NCBI GenBank assembly: GCA_002315595.1
Contig: DCHG01000002.1
Coordinates: 1 to 38,777, forward strand
Origin: Clostridiales bacterium UBA1758
Lineage (GTDB): Bacteria; Bacillota; Clostridia; Oscillospirales; UBA1758
Direction of reading: 5' to 3'
DNA: 38,777 nucleotides
Every line of letters starts with the position of its first letter. The stretch's first letter is position 1. This document shows, piece after piece, positions 23,312-30,826 of the stretch. Under the pieces are notes generated by a model. It made no database searches. It was not told the origin of the DNA and saw nothing but the letters and a program-made list of their open reading frames with translations. Made by a program: the position numbers and the translations under genes.

Positions 23312-23761
23312 TTACTGGATCTCTTTGACGGTGACTTTGAGTTTTGCGGAAATCTCACTGCCGAGTTTGACCTTGACCTCATAGCCGCCGAATGTTTTGA
23401 TGCTTGCGTCGAGGACGATCTTGTTTTTCGGCAATTCGATGCCGTGTTGCTCTTTCAGTGCCTCGGCGATTTCTTTATTGGTGATGGCGCCGAACAGTCT
23501 TCCGCCGGTGCCGCCTTTGGCGTTGATGCTCACACTGAGCGTATCGATTTTGGCGGCAAGATCCTTCGCTTCCTGCAATTCAATCTCCGCACGGCGAATG
23601 GCGGCCGCTTCGGAAAGTTTTACGGCATTGATCTTATCGGGTGTTGCCTCAACGGCAAGTTTTTTCGGGAAAAGGAAGTTGCGGGCGTAACCGTCCGAAA
23701 CGTCAACGAGTTGACCTTTTTTACCCTGAGCCTTCACATCGGCTAAAAGAACGACTTTCAT
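23312..23761 (-). CDS. rplI: 50S ribosomal protein L9
   Basis: The 149-residue protein has the L9 N-terminal rRNA-binding domain (MKVVLLADVKAQGKKGQLVD, then SDGYARNFLFPKKLA), a long connecting helix (residues 44-75) and a C-terminal domain with GRLFGAITNKEIAEAL. The length is normal. AGGA lies 9 bases upstream of the ATG, and an in-frame TTG two codons earlier is possible. It sits between gdpP (18-base gap) and dnaB, as in many Firmicutes. Confidence 0.97.
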   Translation of the reverse strand: MKVVLLADVKAQGKKGQLVDVSDGYARNFLFPKKLAVEATPDKINAVKLSEAAAIRRAEIELQEAKDLAAKIDTLSVSINAKGGTGGRLFGAITNKEIAEALKEQHGIELPKNKIVLDASIKTFGGYEVKVKLGSEISAKLKVTVKEIQ

Positions 23762-23779
23762 TTTCAAAATTCCTTTCTG

Positions 23780-25813
23780 TTATTCAACGGTTAAATTTTC
23801 ATCTATCGAGGCAAGCAACGCCGCGTAGGCTTCGTCGAGTTCCATATCTTTGATCTGTGCGCCGGCGTTGGTCAAATGTCCGCCGCCACCGAGGCGTTCC
23901 AAAACAACCTGAACATTGATCTGCCCGAGGGATCGGGCGCAGATGACGACCTGATCGCCCGATACGAAGAGGACAAACGACGCTTCAATGCCGGAAATAT
24001 TGAGCATATCGTCTGCCGCCTGCGATGCCGTAATGCGATCCGAGCGTCCTTCGTACTTGCTGATCGCAATAATATCGCGGTAAGTATGCGCCTGCTTGAC
24101 GAGGTCGGCACGAGCAATGTAGTTTTCGAAATCACGCTGGAAAAGTTTTTTTACCTCGACGGTATCCGCACCGCAACGGCGCAAATATGCAGCCGCTTCA
24201 AAGGTGCGCATCCCAGTCTTCATAGTGAAGTTTTTCGTGTCAAGCACGATTCCCGCAAGAAGCGCATCGGCTTCCGCACGAAGAAGAATATTCGACGACG
24301 AAATGTACTGCAACAATTCGGTCACGAGTTCTGCCGTGGACGAAGCATATGGTTCGTGGAAATTCAGCACCGCATTTTGAATATATTCCGCCGCACGACG
24401 ATGATGGTCGATGACGGCAACGCGATTGCAGGATTCAAGCAACGGCATAAAACTGACATAATCCGGGCGGTTGGTATCAACAATGATGAGAAGCGACGAT
24501 GTATTTGCACGGAGCAGTGCGTCATTCGGCTCGACAAACACATTTTCGTATTCGGGACGCGTCATCATATGCTCCCGCAAAAGTCGGACGCCGGTATCGT
24601 TCGGATCCAAAACAATCTGCGCCTGCACACCCCACATTCGGCAGGCGGAAACAAGACCGATGGCGGAACCGATACTATCGATATCCGCCCCGCGATGTCC
24701 CATGATGAAGACCGAGGATGAATCCTTGACGAGTTCGCCGAGCGCGCCCGCCATGACGCGGGATTTGACCTTCGTGCGCTTTTCGAATTCACGCGTGGTA
24801 CCGCCGAAAAATTCAAAATTAAACTTATTGCGGACGACCGCCTGATCGCCTCCGCGGGAAAGTGCCATATCCACGGCAAGGCGTGCCGCCTTGAAATTTT
24901 CGATATAATTATCGCCGTCACGACCGACGCCGATGCTCAGTGTGACCGGGATCTGATCGTTACCGAGCAGTGTGTGAACTTCTTCAAGGATCGAGAACTT
25001 TCCGTCGAGGAAAGTTTTCAAATACCGTTCCTCAAAGACAAACAGAAGTTTGTCGCGTTCATATCGGATCAAAATTCCGTTGGAATCCTTCGCCCAATCC
25101 CACACCTTGGAATCGACCGCCGCCACAAGCCGCGAGCGTTCGGAATCGTCAAGTTGGTTCGAGATCTCTTCGTAGTTGTCGATGACGATCAAGGCAACGA
25201 TCTGTCGGCTGGACTGATACTCCTCACGGATGTTGTAAACCTCCGTGTTGTCATACCAGTAGAGCGTAACCATCAGGTCACGTCTGGATGCGTTTTTATC
25301 GTCGGAGGAAACGATACTTCCGAGAACGGTGTATTTTTTTTCACCGATGGAAACGAGGTTCGGACATTCGGATTTTCCGTCAATGATCCAACGAAGGTTG
25401 AAATTCGGCACAGCGTCATTCAGCGAAAGCCCAAAGGTATGCTCGTGTTCGCCCGTGATGGAATAAAACGCATTGTTGCACCATATGATTTCATTCGAGT
25501 CAACCATGACGACGCACATCGGCATCGGGAAACTGAGAAGCGAGTCTGCCGCGGCAGAGTTAACGTCACACATCAGTCCTTCAATGTACTTTCCGACTTC
25601 TTTGGAGCGTTTTTTGTTCGACAAGACGAACTGAATATACAGCACAACAACCAAAATGATCTCGCACACGGGAAGCGCAAACACAGGCGCAAGGCTTGGC
25701 GTGTTGAGCGTCACCTGAAAGGCAAGCGCGAAAGTAGCCGCCACAAACACGGCAAGCGTCACAAAATACAGCCGAAAACTGGGCGATATTAACCTAGAAA
25801 GGCGTTTGTTCAT
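23780..25813 (-). CDS. gdpP: GdpP-type cyclic-di-AMP phosphodiesterase
   Basis: The 677-residue membrane protein degrades the second messenger c-di-AMP, which controls potassium and osmotic balance and wall stress. Two N-terminal transmembrane segments (about 14-50) are followed by a PAS-like domain (MCVVMVDSNEIIWCNNAFY) and a degenerate GGDEF domain. The DHH catalytic domain follows with MGHRGADIDSIGSAIG, VDTNRPDYV and VIDHHRRAAEY, then the DHHA1 domain with GGGGHLTNAGAQ. The ATG at 25813 has GGGGTGAT upstream; a TTG five codons earlier overlaps that site. It is the first gene of the operon reaching ftsH. Confidence 0.93.
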   Translation of the reverse strand: MNKRLSRLISPSFRLYFVTLAVFVAATFALAFQVTLNTPSLAPVFALPVCEIILVVVLYIQFVLSNKKRSKEVGKYIEGLMCDVNSAAADSLLSFPMPMCVVMVDSNEIIWCNNAFYSITGEHEHTFGLSLNDAVPNFNLRWIIDGKSECPNLVSIGEKKYTVLGSIVSSDDKNASRRDLMVTLYWYDNTEVYNIREEYQSSRQIVALIVIDNYEEISNQLDDSERSRLVAAVDSKVWDWAKDSNGILIRYERDKLLFVFEERYLKTFLDGKFSILEEVHTLLGNDQIPVTLSIGVGRDGDNYIENFKAARLAVDMALSRGGDQAVVRNKFNFEFFGGTTREFEKRTKVKSRVMAGALGELVKDSSSVFIMGHRGADIDSIGSAIGLVSACRMWGVQAQIVLDPNDTGVRLLREHMMTRPEYENVFVEPNDALLRANTSSLLIIVDTNRPDYVSFMPLLESCNRVAVIDHHRRAAEYIQNAVLNFHEPYASSTAELVTELLQYISSSNILLRAEADALLAGIVLDTKNFTMKTGMRTFEAAAYLRRCGADTVEVKKLFQRDFENYIARADLVKQAHTYRDIIAISKYEGRSDRITASQAADDMLNISGIEASFVLFVSGDQVVICARSLGQINVQVVLERLGGGGHLTNAGAQIKDMELDEAYAALLASIDENLTVE

Positions 25814-25880
25814 ACGATCACCCCACAAATTTCAAATCGCATTATATTCAATGAAGGATAATTACGGTTGTAGATAATAT

Positions 25881-25909
25881 ATTATACCAAAATCAAATCG
25901 TTTTCACAA
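25881..25909 (-). promoter_or_regulatory. Promoter of the gdpP-rplI-dnaB-tilS-hpt-ftsH operon
   Basis: The minus strand has TTGTGA (25904-25909), a 17-base spacer and TATAAT (25881-25886). The TGG before the TATAAT adds an extended -10. The leader is about 65 bases. No riboswitch-like structure was seen in it. Confidence 0.75.
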
Positions 25910-25977
25910 GCAAAATCGGAAAATTTACGCACGAAGCATAAAAAAGATCTTATTAAAAGAATTGTCGAGATGGTTTT

Positions 25978-27039
25978 ATGAAAAAGAAACGAAGTTTTCG
26001 TCCGCGTTGTCTTCCGTCACCGTTCAGTCGTCGGATATTGCGGGGTTTTCTCCCGGTTTTTGGTGTTGTGATCGTCAGCTTTTGTGCCGTTTTCTCTGTT
26101 GTTTCGCTCGGAAAAGACAAACTGACGGAAATGGTCATTGCCTCTCCCTTGCATTTGACCGTTCTTCACGCGGACGAGCCGAAATTCGCGGAATCCGCCC
26201 CGCCCAATGATCTGTTTTCACTCTCCGAAAGTGCGTCGCCCTCCGTTCCGTCGGAGGACGCGACCGAAGTCGATGAATATACCCCACCCGCAGGCGTCGT
26301 CGAGATCACATCAGAGCCGACCGGCGAATGTATCGACGGCGTGTACCTCAAAAACACCTCCGGCAAGGATGTCGACCTCGCAAATTTACTGTCAGGCGAA
26401 CCCGTTTTTTCGCTTTCCGGCAATGGTCCGAAGGTTCTCATCGTCCACACACACGGGACGGAAAGTTACGTTCCGGTCGAAGGCGAACGAAGCACGGACA
26501 TCACCGAAAATGTCGTCTGTGTCGGCACAAGATTGGCGGAAAATCTCAACAATCTCGGCATTATAACGATCCACGACACCTCGATGTACGATGCGGCGTC
26601 CTACAACGGCTCCTATGCGCGGATGTATGAGGGCGTCAAGTGGTGGCTCGGCGAATATCCTTCGGTCAAGGTCGTCATTGATCTGCATCGGGACGCGGTC
26701 ATCGCCGATGACGGCACGAAATATTCTCTTATCACGAACATCGACGGCAAACGTGCGGCTCAGTTGATGCTCGTCATGGGTACGGATGTAAAGGTTTCGC
26801 ACCCCGATTGGATGAAAAATCTCGGTCTTGCGGCAAAAATCCAACGAGCCGCAAATTCGGTCTATCCGAATTTGTTCCGTTCCATGATGCTGACCGTCGG
26901 TCGGTACAGTCAGCACGCCGCACCCGGTTCAATCCTCATTGAATTCGGCGCATCCGGCAACACCCTTGATCAAGCACTTTATTCCGCCGATCTTCTCGCC
27001 CCGATCCTTGCTTCGGTGCTTCTTGAATACGGTGCTTGA
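25978..27039 (+). CDS. spoIIP: Stage II sporulation protein P (SpoIIP) autolysin
   Basis: The 353-residue protein has an N-terminal basic stretch and one membrane segment (about 25-45), then a Ser/Pro/Glu-rich linker (70-110). The C-terminal SpoIIP catalytic domain contains IVHTHGTESY (155-164), VVIDLHRDA, and a final ILIEFGASGNTLDQA. In spore formers SpoIIP works with SpoIID and SpoIIM, cutting septal peptidoglycan as amidase and endopeptidase to drive engulfment. GAGATGG lies near the ATG. No clear sigma-A promoter is visible upstream, consistent with a sporulation sigma factor, but no sigma-E box could be assigned. It indicates a sporulating organism or recent ancestor. Confidence 0.9.
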   Translation: MKKKRSFRPRCLPSPFSRRILRGFLPVFGVVIVSFCAVFSVVSLGKDKLTEMVIASPLHLTVLHADEPKFAESAPPNDLFSLSESASPSVPSEDATEVDEYTPPAGVVEITSEPTGECIDGVYLKNTSGKDVDLANLLSGEPVFSLSGNGPKVLIVHTHGTESYVPVEGERSTDITENVVCVGTRLAENLNNLGIITIHDTSMYDAASYNGSYARMYEGVKWWLGEYPSVKVVIDLHRDAVIADDGTKYSLITNIDGKRAAQLMLVMGTDVKVSHPDWMKNLGLAAKIQRAANSVYPNLFRSMMLTVGRYSQHAAPGSILIEFGASGNTLDQALYSADLLAPILASVLLEYGA

Positions 27040-27064
27040 CAAAACCCGATTTTCTTTATATAAT
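27036..27064 (+). promoter_or_regulatory. Consensus promoter of the Nudix gene, overlapping the spoIIP stop
   Basis: TTGACA (27036-27041), exactly 17 bases, and TATAAT (27059-27064): a perfect sigma-A consensus. The spoIIP TGA stop lies inside the -35 box. Confidence 0.85.
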
Positions 27065-27115
27065 CGCCACAGAAATAAAAAACGAAGGTGTTCGCCTTCG
27101 GGAATCGTGGAAAAA

Positions 27116-27733
27116 ATGAGTAAAGAAATCATCCGGTGGGCACGCGAGCTTCAAGCACTCGCGCAAGCCGGTCTTGCCTATCCCAAAGACAAATATGACG
27201 TCGATCGTTTCATTCACATCCGCGACATTGCGGCAGAAATGATGGCTGCGGCAACGGATATCGAGCCTGAAAAAATCCACACGCTCTACGCCGATCAACT
27301 CGGCTATCAGACGCCGAAACTCGAAACGCGTGCGGCAGTGTTCAAAGACGACAAAATCCTTCTCGTTCACGAAAAGATCGACGGTTGCTGGTCGCTCCCC
27401 GGCGGTTGGGTGGAGCATCGTTGTTCTGTCGCCGAAAACGCCGTCAAAGAGGTCCGTGAGGAGGCGGGTTATGCCGTTACTGCCGATCGTATCTTTGCCG
27501 TCATTGACCGCAATCGTCGCTATCCGACACCGTTCATTTACGATATTACGAAGGTTTTTGTCCTCTGCACGCTGATTGACGGCGGGTTTGCCGACAATAT
27601 CGAAACCTCCGAGTGCGGCTTTTTCAGTCGTGATGAATTGCCCCCGCTTTCCGTAGAGCGCACTTGCCCTTCGGATATCGACCTCTGCTTCGATGCTCTC
27701 GCCCACCCCGATGCGCCTGTGATTTTTGACTGA
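27116..27733 (+). CDS. Nudix hydrolase with N-terminal NUDIX_N-like domain
   Basis: The 205-residue protein has a helical N-terminal domain (EIIRWARELQALAQAGLAY, DKYDVDRFIHIRDIAAEM) typical of a Firmicute subfamily thought to act on ADP-ribose-like or nucleoside diphosphate-linked compounds. The Nudix domain carries box G97-x5-E-x7-REVREEAG (97-119) preceded by SLPGGWVE. Nudix enzymes hydrolyse diphosphates linked to another group, using Mg2+ on the box glutamates. The ATG at 27116 has only a weak ribosome binding site (GTGGA), and a GTG at 27107 is possible. It has a perfect consensus promoter, and the dehydroquinase-like gene follows 22 bases after its stop. Confidence 0.88.
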   Translation: MSKEIIRWARELQALAQAGLAYPKDKYDVDRFIHIRDIAAEMMAAATDIEPEKIHTLYADQLGYQTPKLETRAAVFKDDKILLVHEKIDGCWSLPGGWVEHRCSVAENAVKEVREEAGYAVTADRIFAVIDRNRRYPTPFIYDITKVFVLCTLIDGGFADNIETSECGFFSRDELPPLSVERTCPSDIDLCFDALAHPDAPVIFD

Positions 27734-27755
27734 AACCGAAAAGGGGAGTATTTTT

Positions 27756-28517
27756 ATGAAAAAACCGACTTTTTTGACCTATGAAAAACCGCTTTTGACC
27801 GCAATGGTGCAATGTGCCACCCCAGACGAAGCGATCTGCATGATTTTGAACTCCATTGCCGACGGTGCGGAGGCATTCGGAATTCAACTGGAATCGCTCA
27901 AACGCGAATACCGTGATGAAGACACTCTCCGCACAATTTTTGCCGCCTGTGGCAATCGACCGATCTACATCACAAGTTACCGCAACGCGGAAAGTGAAGG
28001 AATGTCCGACGACGAATGTGCCGACCTTCTCCTGCGTGGGCTAAAATGTGGTGCAACGCTCTGTGATGTCATCGGTGACCTCTACTCCCCCGCAAAGTAC
28101 CAAATCACCGACGATCCCGCGGCGATTGCAAAACAGCGCGCTCTGATCGACAAAATTCACGAAATGGGCGGTGAGGTGTTGATCTCCTCCCATGTATGTG
28201 TGTTTATGAGCGTCGAAGAAGTTCTTGAAATTGCCCGCAAGCAACGTGAACACGGTACGGATATTGTCAAAATCGTCTGTATGGCAGATGACGACGCGGA
28301 ACTCATTACCAACCTCGAAATCATTACGAAACTTCGTGCGGAACTCGATTGTCCGTTTCTCTATCTTGCGGGTGGCTCGCAGTCGAAGATCGTCCGTCAA
28401 GTCGGTCCGATCCTCGGCTCGTGTATGTATCTCTGTGTTCACGAATACACGCCGTCGAACACACACGTACAGCCGAAAATTACCGCCGCAAAGGCAGTCC
28501 GTGACATTCTTTTGTAA
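27756..28517 (+). CDS. Type I 3-dehydroquinate dehydratase-like protein (AroD family)
   Basis: This 253-residue TIM barrel protein keeps the type I dehydroquinase pair: H146 in LISSHVC and the Schiff-base K172 in DIVKIVCMA, 26 residues apart (27 in classical members as I recall). RPIYITSYRN matches the strand carrying the substrate-binding Arg. The C-terminal part lacks the usual GQ-containing loop. True dehydroquinases form 3-dehydroshikimate for aromatic amino acids. The altered ends and the setting away from other aro genes leave open a different aldolase-like reaction. GGGGAG lies 7 bases before the ATG. It is probably co-transcribed with the Nudix gene. Confidence 0.72.
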   Translation: MKKPTFLTYEKPLLTAMVQCATPDEAICMILNSIADGAEAFGIQLESLKREYRDEDTLRTIFAACGNRPIYITSYRNAESEGMSDDECADLLLRGLKCGATLCDVIGDLYSPAKYQITDDPAAIAKQRALIDKIHEMGGEVLISSHVCVFMSVEEVLEIARKQREHGTDIVKIVCMADDDAELITNLEIITKLRAELDCPFLYLAGGSQSKIVRQVGPILGSCMYLCVHEYTPSNTHVQPKITAAKAVRDILL

Positions 28518-28660
28518 GGTCTGAAATCATCTTTCAACTGCGGAGAATAAAAGGATGTGAAACGGATTTTGATCGTCCTTTGGCGATGACCAACAAACAA
28601 TGATATGGATTTGATCATCCCCGCCAATGGTCAAATACACGTTTTTCTTCACCAAATAGC

Positions 28661-28696
28661 AAAAACGCCGTTTCGGAAATCCGAAACGGCGTTTTT
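28661..28696. terminator. Bidirectional terminator between dehydroquinase-like gene and fakA
   Basis: A 16-bp stem (AAAAACGCCGTTTCGG with its complement) has an AAAT loop and A/T runs on both sides. The 140 bases between 28,518 and 28,660 hold no recognisable gene. Confidence 0.92.
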
Positions 28697-28711
28697 ATAT
28701 CCATTTTTTAG

Positions 28712-30355
28712 TTATTCCACGGAAATGATGTAATAGTACACCGACTGACCACCGCTGACGACGGAAAGATCCGCGTCCGGCAAACGATCGGCAAATAGTT
28801 TTCCGATTTTTTCCGCATCCTCCGCACTGACATCCGCGCCATAGAAGACGGACACAACATCACCACCGTTGGCGCAAAGACGATCGGCGAGGTCACTTGC
28901 GACCTTGTCGAGATCCGGACCGGTCGCGGTCATTTTGCCCTCAAGCATTGCAATATAGTCGTTTTGTTTGATGTGATTTCCGTCGAATTCGGAATCACGG
29001 GCGGCATAAGTGATCTGCCCCGTGTGAACAAGACTCGCCGCTTCACGCATCGCCTCGGCATTGCCGCCGATGTCCATTGATTCGTCAAAGGCGAGCATCG
29101 CCGAAACACCCTGCGGGATCGTACGCGTCGGAATGACAACGACCTTCTTTTCGGAAAGACGTTCGGTCTGTTCCGCCGCCATAATGATGTTTTTGTTATT
29201 CGGAAAAACGAAAACGATCTCTGCCGGGGTTGCATTGACCGCGGCAAGAATTTCATCCGTGGACGGATTCATAGTCTGTCCGCCACGAACAATCTGATCG
29301 GCACCGAGATTTGCAAAAAGTTCGGTAATTCCGTTACCGTCGCCCACCGCGACAAAGCCATAGGTCTTTTCGGGGGCGGCAACTGGCGGAACGGACGGCT
29401 TTTCTTCGATATAATCCGAGAGATTTAACTTCTGCGTGTGCTGTTGACGCATATTTTCTATTTTGATGCTTTGCAGGCTTCCGAGTTTCAAGCCGTAACC
29501 GAGCGCCTTATCCGGCTCGTTGGTATGGGTGTGGATCTTGATGATTCCGTCGTCATCGACAACGACAACGCAATCACCGATGGATTCAAGGAATGCACGA
29601 AAACGCAGTGCATCGGCATTCGGATCGGATTTTTCAACGATGAATTCAGTGCAGTATGTAAAGTTTATATCCTCTTCTGTGAACTTTTCAAAGACATTTT
29701 CCGTGGGATTTTGGTTGGATTCGGAGTTTTGTGCAATTTCCGTTCCGCGAAGTGCGGAAAGCATCCCCGCAAACATGAAAACATAGCCCTGACCGCCGGC
29801 ATCGACGACGCCCGCCTTTTTGAGTACCGGGTTGAGTTCGACGGTTTCTTTGAGGGCGATTTCGGCACTTTCAAGCGCGTCCGCCAAAACGACCTCAATA
29901 TCGGCGTTGGTCTTTGCGGAATCAATGGCACGAAGTGCCGCCGCTTTGGAAACGGAAAGGATCGTGCCCTCGGCGGGCTTCATGACCGCTTTATAGGCAC
30001 TGTCGACGCCCTGTTTGAGTGCCACGGCAATATCCGTCGCCTTCGCTTCGTCAATGCCTTTGAGTCCTTTGGCAAAGCCGCGGTACAGAAGCGACAAAAT
30101 GACGCCGGAGTTTCCGCGCGCCCCACGAAGGAGCGCGCCCGCGATCAGGTCCGCCGTTTCACCCACGGACTTCGGTGCGCCCGCACCGATTTTCGCGGCA
30201 CCCGCGGTAATCGTCATGGACATATTCACGCCCGTGTCACCGTCCGGGATCGGAAAAACATTCAACTCATTGAGTTTCTGTTTATTGTTATTTACTGCGG
30301 CAGCCCCGCTACGGAATATCCGTGCGAAAAGTTCGCCGTTCATCGTTTTCGTCAT
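28712..30355 (-). CDS. fakA: Fatty acid kinase catalytic subunit (DAK2 domain, YloV)
   Basis: The 547-residue protein has an N-terminal DAK2 kinase domain with the Mg-ATP loop VFPIPDGDTGVNM (33-45) and GARGNSGVILS, then a central region with IKIHTHTNEPDKAL. The C-terminal DegV-like half includes VAVGDGNGITELFANLGAD. FakA phosphorylates fatty acids held by a FakB (DegV) partner, allowing exogenous fatty acids into phospholipids. No fakB is in the window. The ATG at 30355 is preceded by AAGGGAG; the frame from 30376 overlaps yloU. It is co-transcribed with yloU (17-base gap), as in many Firmicutes. Confidence 0.9.
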   Translation of the reverse strand: MTKTMNGELFARIFRSGAAAVNNNKQKLNELNVFPIPDGDTGVNMSMTITAGAAKIGAGAPKSVGETADLIAGALLRGARGNSGVILSLLYRGFAKGLKGIDEAKATDIAVALKQGVDSAYKAVMKPAEGTILSVSKAAALRAIDSAKTNADIEVVLADALESAEIALKETVELNPVLKKAGVVDAGGQGYVFMFAGMLSALRGTEIAQNSESNQNPTENVFEKFTEEDINFTYCTEFIVEKSDPNADALRFRAFLESIGDCVVVVDDDGIIKIHTHTNEPDKALGYGLKLGSLQSIKIENMRQQHTQKLNLSDYIEEKPSVPPVAAPEKTYGFVAVGDGNGITELFANLGADQIVRGGQTMNPSTDEILAAVNATPAEIVFVFPNNKNIIMAAEQTERLSEKKVVVIPTRTIPQGVSAMLAFDESMDIGGNAEAMREAASLVHTGQITYAARDSEFDGNHIKQNDYIAMLEGKMTATGPDLDKVASDLADRLCANGGDVVSVFYGADVSAEDAEKIGKLFADRLPDADLSVVSGGQSVYYYIISVE

Positions 30356-30372
30356 CTGAAATCTCCCTTCGA

Positions 30373-30720
30373 TCAATCGACCATTATGCCGTCAACGCAT
30401 ACATTGACCGCCTTGACCTTGACCCCGGTCATGCTTTCGAGGACATAGGAGACCTCGCCGATAATGGAGTTTGCAATCGTTGAAATATTGACGCCGTGCT
30501 CAACGATAATGTGAAGTTCGACGACAAGTTGATTGTCCTCAAAGGTCACGCTGACGCCCTTTTTAATGGCGTCGCGTTTGAGTAAATGAACCAATCCGTC
30601 CGCCATATTGCGTGCGGCCATACCGCGCACGCCGAAGCAGTTTGTTGCGGCGGCACCGGCGATCAGATGGAATACATCCTGATTGATTTCAACAAAGCCT
30701 TTTTTCATACGAAATTTCAT
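30373..30720 (-). CDS. yloU: Asp23/YloU family (Gls24-like) envelope stress protein
   Basis: The 115-residue protein belongs to the Asp23/Gls24 family. It starts with a short strand then FVEINQDVFHLIAGAAATNC, followed by GVRGMA and alternating strands ending VKVKAVNVCVDGIMVD. Its function in YloU-FakA pairs is not well defined; relatives are membrane-linked and respond to cell wall stress. AGGAGG lies 8 bases before the ATG at 30720. It has its own promoter at 30775-30803. Confidence 0.88.
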   Translation of the reverse strand: MKFRMKKGFVEINQDVFHLIAGAAATNCFGVRGMAARNMADGLVHLLKRDAIKKGVSVTFEDNQLVVELHIIVEHGVNISTIANSIIGEVSYVLESMTGVKVKAVNVCVDGIMVD

Positions 30721-30774
30721 AATCGAGACCTCCTGTCCCAATGGTTGCAAAATGTCAAACACGATATACTATTT

Positions 30775-30803
30775 ATTTTACTCTATTTTCACTGAAATCG
30801 CAA
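30775..30803 (-). promoter_or_regulatory. Promoter of yloU-fakA
   Basis: The minus strand has TTGCGA (30798-30803), a 17-base spacer and TAAAAT (30775-30780). It lies between the stop codon of the SbcC-like gene and yloU. Confidence 0.65.
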
Positions 30804-30826
30804 GATTTTTTACTGATTTTGCCCTA

